This document shows, piece by piece, positions 26,296-35,107 of a DNA stretch of 57,129 bases. Both the position numbers and the translations under genes were made by a program. The stretch covers positions 1-57,129 of the forward strand of contig NZ_JAMBNZ010000017.1 in NCBI RefSeq assembly GCF_023715365.1, read 5' to 3'. The notes below the pieces were generated by a model. It was not told where the DNA came from. It saw only the letters and a program-made list of their open reading frames with translations, and ran no database searches. Numbering within the stretch: position 1 is the first letter of the stretch; each line of letters starts with the position of its first letter. This stretch comes from Georgenia satyanarayanai. Its GTDB lineage: Bacteria > Actinomycetota > Actinomycetes > Actinomycetales > Actinomycetaceae.

Positions 26296-26712
26296 GTGAG
26301 CACCCCTGACGACGAGCAGCGCGCCGCCCTCGAGGAGCGTTACGGAGCAGCGCCCGACGCCGCGACCCTGCGCCGTCGTCGTCTCCTCCTGGCCGTCCTG
26401 GCCGTCCTCGCCGTGGGGGCGTTCGTCGTCCTCGCCGTCGTCTCGACCGACGAGGCGGTGCGTACCGAGGGTGCCGCCTTCACCGTCGTCGACGACTCCG
26501 CCGTCGAGGTCACCTTCGTGGCCCACATGGAGCCCGGCACGACGGCGGAGTGCACGGTCCTGGCACTCAACGGGTCCTTCGCCCAGGTGGGGGTGGCACG
26601 CGTGCCCGTGGGCCCGGCGCAGGAACGGACCACCCTCGTCACCGCACGTGTCGCCACGACCGAGCCGGCCACGGGCGCGCGGGTGTCCGGCTGCCGCGAG
26701 ACGGGCTCCTGA
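26296..26712 (+). CDS. DUF4307 single-pass membrane protein
   Basis: 138 aa. A short acidic N-terminus (ending [10 protein letters not shown]) precedes RRRR and one membrane helix ([20 protein letters not shown], about 26-45), then an extracytoplasmic beta-rich domain with two cysteines (in TAECTVL and SGCRETG). This layout and its place between mca and greA match the actinobacterial DUF4307 family; function unknown. GTG 26296 is preferred to upstream ATG 26278 because GACAAT (26284-26289) sits 6 nt before it, a leaderless promoter. Confidence 0.85.
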   Translation: MSTPDDEQRAALEERYGAAPDAATLRRRRLLLAVLAVLAVGAFVVLAVVSTDEAVRTEGAAFTVVDDSAVEVTFVAHMEPGTTAECTVLALNGSFAQVGVARVPVGPAQERTTLVTARVATTEPATGARVSGCRETGS

Positions 26713-26756
26713 GGTACGAGAACCGCCACGTCCGGTGTCCGCCTGACGGGATTTGC

Positions 26757-26762
26757 TATCCT
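26757..26762 (+). promoter_or_regulatory. Candidate -10 of greA
   Basis: TATCCT preceded by GC in a locally AT-richer stretch (GGGATTTGCTATCCT), about 125 nt before the greA start. It would give a leader long enough to include the hairpin at 26828-26855. No clear -35. Confidence 0.4.
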
Positions 26763-26827
26763 GACGCCATCGCCCCGCACGGCGAGCAGCGCAGCGTCGC
26801 CCGTCGCGGCGAGCGCGTACCCCCGAA

Positions 26828-26855
26828 AGCCTCGGCCCGACCAGCGGCCGAGGCT
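26828..26855 (+). terminator. Terminator-like hairpin in the greA leader
   Basis: Perfect 10-bp stem AGCCTCGGCC / GGCCGAGGCT with an 8-nt loop, followed by CATGATTTTATG, the only T-rich tract nearby. It lies 32 nt upstream of the greA start codon and downstream of the candidate -10, so it may attenuate greA as well as end the DUF4307 transcript. Confidence 0.6.
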
Positions 26856-26887
26856 CATGATTTTATGTGTTGGATGAAGGAGGAGAC

Positions 26888-27373
26888 GTGGCCGAGACAG
26901 CGACCACCTGGCTGACCGCCGAGGCGTACAACCGCCTCAAGGCAGAGCTCGAGCACCTCACGGGGCCCGGCCGCGCCGAGATCACCGAGCGTATCGAGGC
27001 GGCCCGCGCCGAGGGTGACCTCAAGGAGAACGGCGGGTACCACGCCGCCCGCGAGGAGCAGGGCAAGATGGAGGGCCGGATCGTCCAGCTCACCGAGCTG
27101 CTGCGCAACGCACAGGTCGGGGAGGCCCCGGCCGACGACGGCGTCGTCGAGTCCGGCATGGTCGTCACGGCCAAGGTCGCCGGTGAGCAGGAGGTCTTCC
27201 TTCTGGGCTCCCGTGAGGCCGCCCAGGACGTCGACGTCGAGGTGCTCTCCGAGCGGTCGCCGCTCGGCGCCGCGATTGTGGGCAAGAAGGCCGGCGACTC
27301 GGTGACCTACACGGCGCCGAACGGCAAGGACATCGCCGTCGAGATCGTCAAGGTCAAGCCCTTCACGGGCTGA
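26888..27373 (+). CDS. greA: Transcription elongation factor GreA
   Basis: 161 aa. The N-terminal coiled coil is complete, with the tip motif GDLKENGGYHAAREEQ (about 44-59) carrying the acidic residues that stimulate RNA polymerase cleavage of backtracked RNA. The C-terminal FKBP-like domain includes RSPLGAAIVGKKAGDSV. GTG 26888 is set by GAAGGAGGAG just upstream; the frame to 26867 reads through that ribosome binding site. The neighbours DUF4307 and mca match other actinobacteria. Confidence 0.95.
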   Translation: MAETATTWLTAEAYNRLKAELEHLTGPGRAEITERIEAARAEGDLKENGGYHAAREEQGKMEGRIVQLTELLRNAQVGEAPADDGVVESGMVVTAKVAGEQEVFLLGSREAAQDVDVEVLSERSPLGAAIVGKKAGDSVTYTAPNGKDIAVEIVKVKPFTG

Positions 27374-27388
27374 CGGCGCGACACGCCC

Positions 27389-27428
27389 GAGCGGGGTGCG
27401 GGTGGCTGCGGCCACCGGCACCCCGCTC
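27389..27428. terminator. Strong bidirectional terminator between greA and ilvA
   Basis: Stem GAGCGGGGTGC (27389-27399) pairs perfectly with GCACCCCGCTC (27418-27428), and the inner GGTGGC/GCCACC extends it. It ends 16 nt after the greA stop and 8 nt before the ilvA stop. Confidence 0.85.
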
Positions 27429-27435
27429 CCGCGTT

Positions 27436-28647
27436 CTACTCGACGGACCGGACGCCGTAGCCGGCGTCGCGCAGGGCGGTGACGACCTCGTGGCAGTGGT
27501 CGGTGCCCTTCGTCTCCACCTCGACGCCGATCCGCACCTCGGCCACGCCGAGGTCGGCGGCCGTGCGGTCGTGCCGGATGCTCACGACGTTGCTGCCCGT
27601 GGCGGCGAGGACGCCGACGAGCCCCGCCAGGGAGCCGGGCTGGTCGGGGACACGGACCTCCATCTGGAGGTAGCGCCCCGCGGCCACGAGACCGTGCCGC
27701 AGGATGCGGTGGAGCACGAGGGTGTCGACGTTGCCGCCGGACAGGACGACGACGACGGGCCCCTCGAGGCCCGCGGGTCCGTCGAGGAGTGCGGCCGCCC
27801 CCACCGCGCCGGACGGCTCGACGACGAGCTTGGCCCGCTCGCTGAGGACGAGCAGTGCACGCGAGATCGCCTCCTCGCTCACCGTCCGGACCTCCGCGAC
27901 GTGGCGGCGCACGATCCCGAGCGTCAGCTCGCTGGGGAGCGGGACGGCGATGCCGTCGGCGATCGTGCTCATCCGCTCCAGCGGCACCGGCCGCCCGGCG
28001 GCGAGCGAGGCGGGGAAGGCCGCCGCCCCGGCCGCCTGGACGCCCACGACCCGCACGTCCGCGCCACGCGCGTGGACGGCCGCGGCGATCCCGGCGAGCA
28101 GTCCGCCTCCCCCGGTCGGTACGAGGATCGTGCGGAGGTCCGGCACCTGGTCCAGGACCTCCAGACCGATCGTCGCCTGGCCCACGACGATGTCGCGGTG
28201 GTCGAAGGGCGGGATGAAGACCCGCCCGCTCGCCGCCGCCTCCCGCTGCGCGGCCACGAGCGCACCGGCGATGTCCGTGCCCTCCTGGCGCACCTCGGCG
28301 CCGTAGCCGCGGGTGGCCGCCAGCTTGGGCAGGGCAGCCCCCACGGGCATGTAGACGACGGCCGAGATGCCGAGTTCCCGCGCAGCGAGGGCCACGCCCT
28401 GCGCGTGGTTCCCGGCGCTGGCGGCGACGACGCCGCGTGCCCGCTCCTCCACGCTGAGCCGGGACAGGCGCACGTAGGCGCCGCGCAGCTTGAAGGACCC
28501 GGTGCGCTGGAGGTTCTCGCACTTGAGGAGCACCGGCATCCCCGCCACGCCGCTGAGCGCACCGCTCCTCTCCACCGGGGTGCGGTTCGTGACGCCGCTC
28601 AGGAGGGCGGCGGCCTCCTCGACGTCGGCGAGGCTGATCTCGCTCAC
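27436..28647 (-). CDS. ilvA: Threonine ammonia-lyase with ACT domain
   Basis: 403 aa. The PLP lysine is in [13 protein letters not shown] (about 50-62), the phosphate-binding loop in [12 protein letters not shown], and [11 protein letters not shown] is present. Residues ~325-403 form an ACT-like regulatory domain ([21 protein letters not shown]). This length fits the single-ACT type that makes 2-oxobutanoate; whether it is isoleucine-inhibited cannot be told. GTG 28647 overlaps the stop of the upstream permease gene by 4 nt, so it is co-translated with it. Confidence 0.93.
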   Translation of the reverse strand: MSEISLADVEEAAALLSGVTNRTPVERSGALSGVAGMPVLLKCENLQRTGSFKLRGAYVRLSRLSVEERARGVVAASAGNHAQGVALAARELGISAVVYMPVGAALPKLAATRGYGAEVRQEGTDIAGALVAAQREAAASGRVFIPPFDHRDIVVGQATIGLEVLDQVPDLRTILVPTGGGGLLAGIAAAVHARGADVRVVGVQAAGAAAFPASLAAGRPVPLERMSTIADGIAVPLPSELTLGIVRRHVAEVRTVSEEAISRALLVLSERAKLVVEPSGAVGAAALLDGPAGLEGPVVVVLSGGNVDTLVLHRILRHGLVAAGRYLQMEVRVPDQPGSLAGLVGVLAATGSNVVSIRHDRTAADLGVAEVRIGVEVETKGTDHCHEVVTALRDAGYGVRSVE

Positions 28648-30002
28648 GGCGACGGCGACCCTCCCGCGGGCTCCTCGTCGTCCTCGGGCTCCCCGACGGT
28701 GACGGAGGCGCTGGCGGTGGCGTCGTCGTCATGCTCGTCCCCTTCGGCCGCGGCGTAGGAGTCGGCGATGGACCGGAAGAGCGTCCCCGGCGGGCCGCCC
28801 GGCCGGTGCCAGTCCGTGGCCGCCCTCGGGTGCTTGTCGTGCCCGTGGAAGTACAGGACGACCGTGTTGATCACGGCCGCGACCGGCACGGCGAGCAGGG
28901 CACCGAGGATGCCGGCGACGCCCGTGCCCGCGGTGACGGCGAGCAGCACGGCCACCGGGTGGAGGGAGACGGCGTTGCCCATGAGCCACGGCTGCAGGAC
29001 GTTGCCCTCGATCTGCTGCACGAGCAGCACGACGAGGAGCATGATGACAGCGGTCTTGGGGTCCTGGTCGACGAGCGCGACGAGCACCGCGACCGAGCCG
29101 GTGACGAGGGCACCGACGATCGGGATGAAGGAGCCGAGGAAGACGAGGACCGCCAGTGGCAGGACGAGCGGCAGGCCGAGGATCGCGGCGCCGACACCGA
29201 TGCCGATGGCGTCGACGAGAGCGACGAGGATCTGCGTGCGGGCGTAGCCTCCCAGGGTGATCCACCCGCGGATGCCCGCCTCGTTGACACGCTCACGGGT
29301 GCGCGCCGGCGCGAGGCGGACGAACCACTGCCAGATGCGCCGCCCCTCCCGGAGGAAGAAGAAGAGACAGAAAAGAGAGATGACGGCACCCGCCGCGACC
29401 TGCGTCACCGAGGTCGTCGCGGCCAGCGCACCGGACACGAGCGCGCTCGAGTTCGACTCGAGCGTCGCCATCCCCTCGTCCAGCCACGCCTGCAACTGGG
29501 CCTCGTCGATCCCGAGGGGTCCGTCGGAGAGCCAGCTGAGCAGCTCGCCGAAGCCCTGCGTGGCCTGGTCGGCGAGGTCGGTGAAGCCGGCGATCACCGA
29601 ACGGCCGGCCATCGTGAGCAGGCCGACGACGACGGCGAGCGTGCCGAGCAGCGTGACCATCGCCGCGAGCGTGCGCGGGACCCGCATCCGCTTGCGCAGC
29701 CACGCCGAGACCGGGTCGAGGAGCACGGCGAGGAGGATCGCGACGACGAAGGCCACGACGACCGTCTTGAACACGACGACGAGGTAGCCGACGAGAGCCG
29801 CCGCCGCGGCGATGGCCAGCACCCGCCAGGACCAGGCGGCCGCCGCGCGGACCGGGAGCGGGACGGCGAGCTCGGCGGAGTCGTCCTCCCCGAGGCGCGA
29901 CTCATGAACCACGCGCGCGACGACCGGCGGCTCCTCGAGGGAGTCGCTGCGGCGGGCAGGGATCAGCCGGGAGAGCCACCCGGGTGGCGCGTTCTCGGAC
30001 AT
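28644..30002 (-). CDS. AI-2E/PerM-family transporter
   Basis: 452 aa. After ~65 hydrophilic residues come the family's helices: two N-terminal pairs, a soluble middle part ([20 protein letters not shown]) and the C-terminal bundle with [24 protein letters not shown] (the conserved P..G.FIP motif) and [14 protein letters not shown]. The C-terminal ~60 residues are acidic and disordered. Members export quorum signals or act as Na+/H+ antiporters; substrate unknown. ATG 30002 is chosen; the frame to 30029 gains nothing conserved. It forms an operon with ilvA. Confidence 0.88.
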   Translation of the reverse strand: MSENAPPGWLSRLIPARRSDSLEEPPVVARVVHESRLGEDDSAELAVPLPVRAAAAWSWRVLAIAAAAALVGYLVVVFKTVVVAFVVAILLAVLLDPVSAWLRKRMRVPRTLAAMVTLLGTLAVVVGLLTMAGRSVIAGFTDLADQATQGFGELLSWLSDGPLGIDEAQLQAWLDEGMATLESNSSALVSGALAATTSVTQVAAGAVISLFCLFFFLREGRRIWQWFVRLAPARTRERVNEAGIRGWITLGGYARTQILVALVDAIGIGVGAAILGLPLVLPLAVLVFLGSFIPIVGALVTGSVAVLVALVDQDPKTAVIMLLVVLLVQQIEGNVLQPWLMGNAVSLHPVAVLLAVTAGTGVAGILGALLAVPVAAVINTVVLYFHGHDKHPRAATDWHRPGGPPGTLFRSIADSYAAAEGDEHDDDATASASVTVGEPEDDEEPAGGSPSP

Positions 30003-30155
30003 GGGCCCCGCAATCGACGTGGTGAACAAGCCGAGCCACAGCCTAGAGGACCGGCCTCAGCCTCCCAGGGAATACCCAGGTGGCCGTGGTGTTGTAAATG
30101 GGCGCCGGCTGCCGTCCCCCCGCGGCAGTCGGCGTCTCTCACTGCTGGAGGTCAC

Positions 30156-30845
30156 ATGTTCTTCCGTCCCGAGCCTCGTATGGTCACCGCCGAGGAGGCG
30201 CTGCCCGGGCGCCAGGTCCCCGGCTTCACCGTGCCCGAGCGCCACGAGGTCCTCGGCACGCCGCTGCGCGGCCCCTGGCCCGCGGGTACCGAGGTGCTCT
30301 ACGTGGCCATGGGTTGCTTCTGGGGCGCCGAGCGGATCTTCTGGAAGCTCGACGGTGTCGTGACGACGGCAGCCGGGTACCAGGGCGGCTTCACGCCCTA
30401 CCCGACCTACGAGGAGGTGTGCACCGGCCGCACGGGGCACACCGAGGCCGTGCTCGTCGCCTACGACCCCGCACGCACCGACCCCGAACGCCTGCTCAAG
30501 GCCTTCTGGGAGAACCACGACCCGACGACGCCGAACCGTCAGGGCAACGACGTCGGCACCCAGTACCGCTCGGCGATCTACTGGACGACGCCGGAGCAGC
30601 AGCGGGCGGCCGAGTTCACCGCCGAGGCCTTCGGGCGCGTGCTGGCCGACGCCGGCCACGGCCCGGTCTCCACCGAGCTGACCCCCGCGGGCACCTTCTA
30701 CTACGCCGAGGACTACCACCAGCAGTACCTGCACAAGAACCCGGGCGGGTACTGCAACCACGGCCCCAACGGCTTCAGCTGCCCCGTGGGTCTGGTGCGG
30801 CAGGACCAGGTCCCCGCCCAGCAGGACGTCCTGCCCCCGGCCTGA
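30156..30845 (+). CDS. msrA: Peptide methionine (S)-S-oxide reductase MsrA
   Basis: 229 aa. The catalytic cysteine is in [14 protein letters not shown] (about 50-63), with [22 protein letters not shown] and [21 protein letters not shown] diagnostic of MsrA. C-terminal cysteines in [13 protein letters not shown] are the likely resolving pair. It repairs oxidised methionine using thioredoxin. ATG 30156 follows CTGGAGGTCAC, a good ribosome binding site. A TGTAAAT -10 candidate lies around 30094-30100. There is no msrB alongside. Confidence 0.95.
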   Translation: MFFRPEPRMVTAEEALPGRQVPGFTVPERHEVLGTPLRGPWPAGTEVLYVAMGCFWGAERIFWKLDGVVTTAAGYQGGFTPYPTYEEVCTGRTGHTEAVLVAYDPARTDPERLLKAFWENHDPTTPNRQGNDVGTQYRSAIYWTTPEQQRAAEFTAEAFGRVLADAGHGPVSTELTPAGTFYYAEDYHQQYLHKNPGGYCNHGPNGFSCPVGLVRQDQVPAQQDVLPPA

Positions 30846-30870
30846 GCCGGTCCCCCGGCACCCACATACG

Positions 30871-30939
30871 ACTGTGCGCCCGTCGGGCCACCATGCTCCC
30901 GGTCGACGGGGCGCATGGTGCAGCCGGCGGGCGCACAGT
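30871..30939. repeat. Two-tier inverted repeat between msrA and FKBP genes
   Basis: Outer arms ACTGTGCGCCCGTCGG (30871-30886) and CCGGCGGGCGCACAGT (30924-30939) pair except for one T-G. Inner arms CACCATGC (30889-30896) and GCATGGTG (30913-30920) pair perfectly. The element lies between convergent genes and may end both transcripts, but the long, two-tier stem is also like a dispersed palindromic repeat. Confidence 0.7.
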
Positions 30940-30960
30940 GCGTGAAGGGGTGAGGCGCGG

Positions 30961-31365
30961 CTACTCGACGCCGACGATGTCGACGACGAACACGAGGGTG
31001 TCCTCGCCGCCGATGCCTGCCTGCGGGACGCCGCGCGAGCCGTAGCCGTGCTCCGGCGGGATGGACAGGAGGACGCGCGAGCCGATCGCCTTGCCGACGA
31101 GGCCGTCGTCCCAGCCGCCGATGACCATGCCCATCCCGATGGGGAAGGAGATGGTCGAGCCGCGGGTGTAGGAGCTGTCGAAGACCGCGCCGTCCCAGAC
31201 CTGGCCGTGGTAGTTGACGACGATGGTGTCGCCCGGCTCGACGGCCGCGCCGTCACCGGCCTCGAGGACCGTCACCTGCAGGCCGTCGGGCGCCGGGGTG
31301 CCCGGGAAGGTGAGGGCCGGCTCGTCACCGAAGGAACCGGACGCGATGGGGAGGTTTGCGCTCAT
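30961..31365 (-). CDS. FKBP-type peptidyl-prolyl cis-trans isomerase
   Basis: 134 aa, single-domain FKBP without signal peptide. Active-site residues appear in VNYHGQVWDGAVFDSSY (about 66-82), FPIGMGMVIGGWDDGLVG and IPPEHGYGSRG. It assists protein folding in the cytoplasm. ATG 31365 lies 6 nt after TAGGCT (31372-31377, minus strand), a leaderless promoter. Confidence 0.93.
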   Translation of the reverse strand: MSANLPIASGSFGDEPALTFPGTPAPDGLQVTVLEAGDGAAVEPGDTIVVNYHGQVWDGAVFDSSYTRGSTISFPIGMGMVIGGWDDGLVGKAIGSRVLLSIPPEHGYGSRGVPQAGIGGEDTLVFVVDIVGVE

Positions 31366-31374
31366 CCCACCAGC

Positions 31375-31887
31375 CTACGGGGCGAGCCGCGGCCCGCCCG
31401 CGCAGCCCTCCGGCAGGCACCCGTCCTCACGGCTCGCCTTGGCCTCGACAGCCGCCCACATGGCTCCCAGGCCGCGCGCGAGCGCCCGGAGGTCCTCCGG
31501 GTCCAGGGTCTGGAGGATCTCCATCCCCACCCGCCACCCGGCGGCGTCGTGCTCGGCGACGAAGGCCTGACCTGCGGGGCTCAGCGCCGTGAGCCGCACG
31601 CGCCGGTCGGTGGGGTCCTCGCGCCGCTCGACCATCCCCCGCTCGACGAGACGGTCGACGATGCCGGAGACCGTGGGCATCGAGACGTCCAGGTGCCGGG
31701 CGAGGTCGTGGCCACCGAGCGGGCCGTGGCTCGCGAGGAGCGCGACGAGCCTGAGCTGCTGCATGGTGAGCGTCGAGCCGAGGATCGGGCCCAGCTGCTC
31801 GTGGACGAAGAACTTCGCGACCATCTCACCGGTCGCCCGGACCTCGTCGATGAGGCGATGACGCTCACCCGGGCGCTGCTCGTCCAC
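31375..31887 (-). CDS. MarR-family transcriptional regulator
   Basis: 170 aa. The winged helix shows LVALLASHGPLGGHDLARHLDVSMPTV (helix-turn-helix, given in two overlapping parts: GGHDLARHLDVS and MPTVSGIVDRLVERG) followed by the wing RREDPTDRRVRLTALSPAG, which is the MarR signature. GTG 31887 lies 6 nt after TAAGGT (31894-31899, minus strand). It is divergent from the RND transporter with a 76-nt AT-rich gap, so it probably represses both genes and is released by an efflux substrate. Confidence 0.92.
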   Translation of the reverse strand: MDEQRPGERHRLIDEVRATGEMVAKFFVHEQLGPILGSTLTMQQLRLVALLASHGPLGGHDLARHLDVSMPTVSGIVDRLVERGMVERREDPTDRRVRLTALSPAGQAFVAEHDAAGWRVGMEILQTLDPEDLRALARGLGAMWAAVEAKASREDGCLPEGCAGGPRLAP

Positions 31888-31963
31888 CGTGTTACCTTAC
31901 TTTGGGTTTACCTAACAATTAGGCCTCCCACTACATTACTCCACGCCGTCAGACGGAGACCTC
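31888..31963. promoter_or_regulatory. Divergent marR/RND control region
   Basis: Markedly AT-rich for this chromosome. It has near-identical 9-mers TTACCTTAC (31892-31900) and TTACCTAAC (31908-31916), and a palindrome CCTAA-CAA-TTAGG (31911-31923). The first 9-mer overlaps the marR -10. These are likely MarR operator half-sites. Confidence 0.65.
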
Positions 31964-34900
31964 GTGTCGTCACTCGCCCGGTTCAGCCTCGCCAACCGCG
32001 CCCTCGTCGCCCTCGCCACGGTGCTCGCCGTCCTCGGCGGGCTGTGGGCGACGACGACGCTCAAGCAGGAGCTCATCCCGCCCCTGGACCTGCCGATCGT
32101 CGGTGCGGTCACGACCTACCCGGGCGCCTCGCCGGAGGTCGTCGAGCAGCAGGTGAGTGATGTCGTCGAGCAGGCCGCGGGCGTCGTCGCCGGGCTGGAG
32201 GGCACGACGTCGACGTCGAGCGCCGGCTCCTCCGTCGTCCTCCTCGAGCTCGCCTACGGCACCGACGTCACCAACGCCCAGCAGGAGTTCCAGGCGGCGC
32301 TCACGCGACTGGAGCCGGTCCTGCCGGAGTCGGCCGACACCCAGGTCATCAGCGGCGGCATCGACGACCTCCCGGTCATCCAGCTCGCCGCCGCGACGAG
32401 CGGGGACCAGGAGCAGGCCGCCGAGGTGCTGCGCACCGTCGTCGTGCCCGAGCTCGAGCGCCTCGAGGGCGTGCGCGACGTCCAGCTCAGCGGCGTCCAG
32501 GACCGCTTCGTCCGCATCGACGTCGACCTCGCCGCACTCGCGGCGGCCGGTGTCGACCCGACCGCGATCGCCGACGCGCTGCGTGCCAACGGGGCCGTCG
32601 TGCCGGGCGGCACGATCACCGAGGACGACCGGACCCTGTCCGTGGAGACCGGTGCCCGCCTCACCTCCGCCGAGGACGTCGCCGCGCTGCCGGTGCCCAC
32701 CGAGGCCGGTCCCGTCCTCGTCGGTGACGTCGCCGAGGTCAGCGCCGAGCGCGCCGAGGCGACCTCCTTCAACCGCACCGACGGTGACCCGAGCTTCGGT
32801 CTGGCCGTCACCAAGACCCCCGACGGCAACACGGTCGACGTCTCCGAGGGAGTCCAGGAGCTCCTGCCCGAGTTCGAGACCGCGCTCGGTGACGGCGCCG
32901 AGATCACCGTCGTCTTCGACCAAGCGCCCTTCATCCAGGACTCCATCAAGGACCTCGCCACCGAGGGTCTGCTCGGTCTCGTCTTCGCCGTCGTCGTCAT
33001 CCTGCTCTTCCTGCGCAGGTGGCGGCCCACCGGGGTGACCGCGCTGTCGATCCCGCTGTCCCTCATCGTCGCCCTCATCGGCCTGCGCACGGTCGGCTAC
33101 ACCCTCAACCTCTTCACGCTCGCGGCCCTCACGGTGTCGGTCGGGCGCGTCGTCGACGACTCCATCGTCGTCATCGAGAACATCAACCGGCACCTGTCCT
33201 ACGGCAAGGACCGCCGCACCGCGATCCTCGACGCCGTGCGCGAGGTCGCCGGGGCCGTCACGTCGGCGACGATCGCCACCGCCGCGGTCTTCGTCCCGAT
33301 CGGTCTCGTCGGCGGCATGGTCGGTGAGCTCTTCCGGCCCTTCGCCTTCACCGCGGCCCTGGCGCTGCTCGCCTCGCTCTTCGTCGCGCTGACGATCGTC
33401 CCGGTGCTCGCGTACTGGTTCGTCCGGGGGCCCAAGCCCGGGGAGGACGCCACCGCCGTCCGGGAGGCGGCCGAGGCCAAGGAGCGCTCCGGCGCCCTCC
33501 AGCGGACCTACGTCCGGACGCTGCGGACCGCCCTCGCGCGGCCGTGGGTCGCGGTGCTCGTCGCCGTCGCCGTCCTGGGCGGCACGGTGGGCCTGGCCAC
33601 CCAGCTCGAGACCGAGTTCATCGGCGACACCGGCCAGAACACCCTGTCCGTCACGCAGGCCCTGCCGGCGGGCACCTCCCTCGAGTCCGCCGACGCCGCT
33701 GCGCAGGAGGTCGAGGAGGTCGTCGCCGGCCTCGACGCCGTCGACACCTACCAGGTGACCGGTGGCTCCGGGGACTCCGCCATGGCCTTCTTCGGGGCGG
33801 GTGGTGAGACGACCTTCTCCATCACCCTCGACCTCGAGGCCGACGCCGTCGCCGCCGAGGACGAGCTGCGCTCGCGCCTGGAGGAGCTCGACACCGCGGG
33901 CGAGCTCACCGTCGCCACGGGCATGGCCGGCTTCTCCGGCAGCCTCGAGGTCGTCGTGAGCGGCGCCGACGGCGAGGACGTCGAGTCCGCCGCCGCGGAC
34001 GTCCTCGCGGCCGTCGAGGGCATCGAGGGCACGACCGACGTCGCCTCCAACCTCGCCGCCGAGCTGCCCACGCTGCTCGTCGAGGTCGACCGCGAGGCCG
34101 CCGCCGCACTCGGGCTCAGCGAGGCCCAGGTCGGGCAGACGGTGTCCACCGCCCTCCAGGGGACGACCGTCGCCTCGATCAACACCGAGTACGGGCGCAA
34201 CGACGTCGTCATGGACGTCGGCGAAACACCGAGCACCCGCGAGGAGCTCGCCGCCCTGCCGCTCACCACCCCGCTGGGCCCGGTCCCCCTCTCCGAGGTG
34301 GCCGAGGTCCGCGAGGTCGAGCAGCCGGTCTCCATCACCCGCGCCGACGGGCTGCGCAGCGCGACCATCAGCGCGACGTCCACCGCCTCGGACCTCGGCA
34401 GCGTGACGAGCGAGCTCCAGGCCGCCGTCGACTCCCTCGACCTGCCGGACGGCGTGGCCGCCGAGGTGGCCGGCGTCAGCGCCGAGCAGGAGGAGGCCTT
34501 CGCCAACCTCGGCCTGGCCCTGGCGCTGTCGATCGCCATCGTCTACCTCGTCATGGTCGCGACCTTCAACTCCCTCGTGCAGCCGCTCGTCCTCCTCGTG
34601 TCGGTGCCCTTCGCGGCCACCGGCGCCGTCGGGATGCTCGTCGTCACCGGGAGCCCGCTCGACGTGCCGGGCCTCATCGGTGCCCTCATGCTCGTCGGTG
34701 TCGTCGTCACCAACGCGATCGTCCTCATCGACCTCATCAACCAGTACCGCAAGCAGGGCATGCCGCTGGGGCAGGGCATCGTCGAGGGCGGCCGCCACCG
34801 GCTGGCGCCCATCCTCATGACGGCCGCGGCCACCATCGCCGCGCTCACTCCGATGGCGATCGGCGTGACGGGCGGGAGCGCCTTCATCTCCCGGCCGCTC

Positions 34901-35053
34901 GCGCTCGTCGTCATCGGCGGCCTCATCACCTCGACGCTGCTCACCCTGCTGCTCGTGCCGGTGCTCTACCTCCTCGTCGAGCGCCGCCTGGAGAAGCAGC
35001 GGGCCAAGCGGGCCGAGAAGCAGCCCGACCTCGTCGCGGCCGCGGCCGACTGA
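31964..35053 (+). CDS. RND-superfamily efflux transporter (AcrB/hydrophobe-amphiphile type)
   Basis: 1029 aa. Twelve membrane helices in two halves, each with a large extracytoplasmic loop. Proton-relay acidic residues are in helix 4 (VGRVVDDSIVVIENINRH, about 390). Also seen are the N-terminal FSLANRALVALATVLAVLG and the helix 11-12 region (LAPILMTAAATIAALTPMAIG). No membrane-fusion or outer-membrane partner is encoded nearby, as expected in a cell with one membrane. GTG 31964 follows ACGGAGACC. Regulation by the divergent MarR is likely; substrates are unknown. A strong terminator follows. Confidence 0.93.
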   Translation: MSSLARFSLANRALVALATVLAVLGGLWATTTLKQELIPPLDLPIVGAVTTYPGASPEVVEQQVSDVVEQAAGVVAGLEGTTSTSSAGSSVVLLELAYGTDVTNAQQEFQAALTRLEPVLPESADTQVISGGIDDLPVIQLAAATSGDQEQAAEVLRTVVVPELERLEGVRDVQLSGVQDRFVRIDVDLAALAAAGVDPTAIADALRANGAVVPGGTITEDDRTLSVETGARLTSAEDVAALPVPTEAGPVLVGDVAEVSAERAEATSFNRTDGDPSFGLAVTKTPDGNTVDVSEGVQELLPEFETALGDGAEITVVFDQAPFIQDSIKDLATEGLLGLVFAVVVILLFLRRWRPTGVTALSIPLSLIVALIGLRTVGYTLNLFTLAALTVSVGRVVDDSIVVIENINRHLSYGKDRRTAILDAVREVAGAVTSATIATAAVFVPIGLVGGMVGELFRPFAFTAALALLASLFVALTIVPVLAYWFVRGPKPGEDATAVREAAEAKERSGALQRTYVRTLRTALARPWVAVLVAVAVLGGTVGLATQLETEFIGDTGQNTLSVTQALPAGTSLESADAAAQEVEEVVAGLDAVDTYQVTGGSGDSAMAFFGAGGETTFSITLDLEADAVAAEDELRSRLEELDTAGELTVATGMAGFSGSLEVVVSGADGEDVESAAADVLAAVEGIEGTTDVASNLAAELPTLLVEVDREAAAALGLSEAQVGQTVSTALQGTTVASINTEYGRNDVVMDVGETPSTREELAALPLTTPLGPVPLSEVAEVREVEQPVSITRADGLRSATISATSTASDLGSVTSELQAAVDSLDLPDGVAAEVAGVSAEQEEAFANLGLALALSIAIVYLVMVATFNSLVQPLVLLVSVPFAATGAVGMLVVTGSPLDVPGLIGALMLVGVVVTNAIVLIDLINQYRKQGMPLGQGIVEGGRHRLAPILMTAAATIAALTPMAIGVTGGSAFISRPLALVVIGGLITSTLLTLLLVPVLYLLVERRLEKQRAKRAEKQPDLVAAAAD

Positions 35054-35067
35054 CCAGCGGGACGACG

Positions 35068-35099
35068 AGAGCCGGGCACCCACGAAGGTGCCCGGCTCT
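35068..35099. terminator. Terminator after the RND transporter
   Basis: Perfect 13-bp stem AGAGCCGGGCACC / GGTGCCCGGCTCT with loop CACGAA, followed by TTG; 15 nt after the RND stop and 9 nt before the convergent esterase stop. Confidence 0.88.
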
Positions 35100-35107
35100 T
35101 GCCGTTC

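Noticed and set aside
31970-35083. Minus-strand open frame of 1037 codons opposite the RND gene
   Set aside because: Antisense shadow; Gly/Asp/Arg/His-rich translation without any domain.
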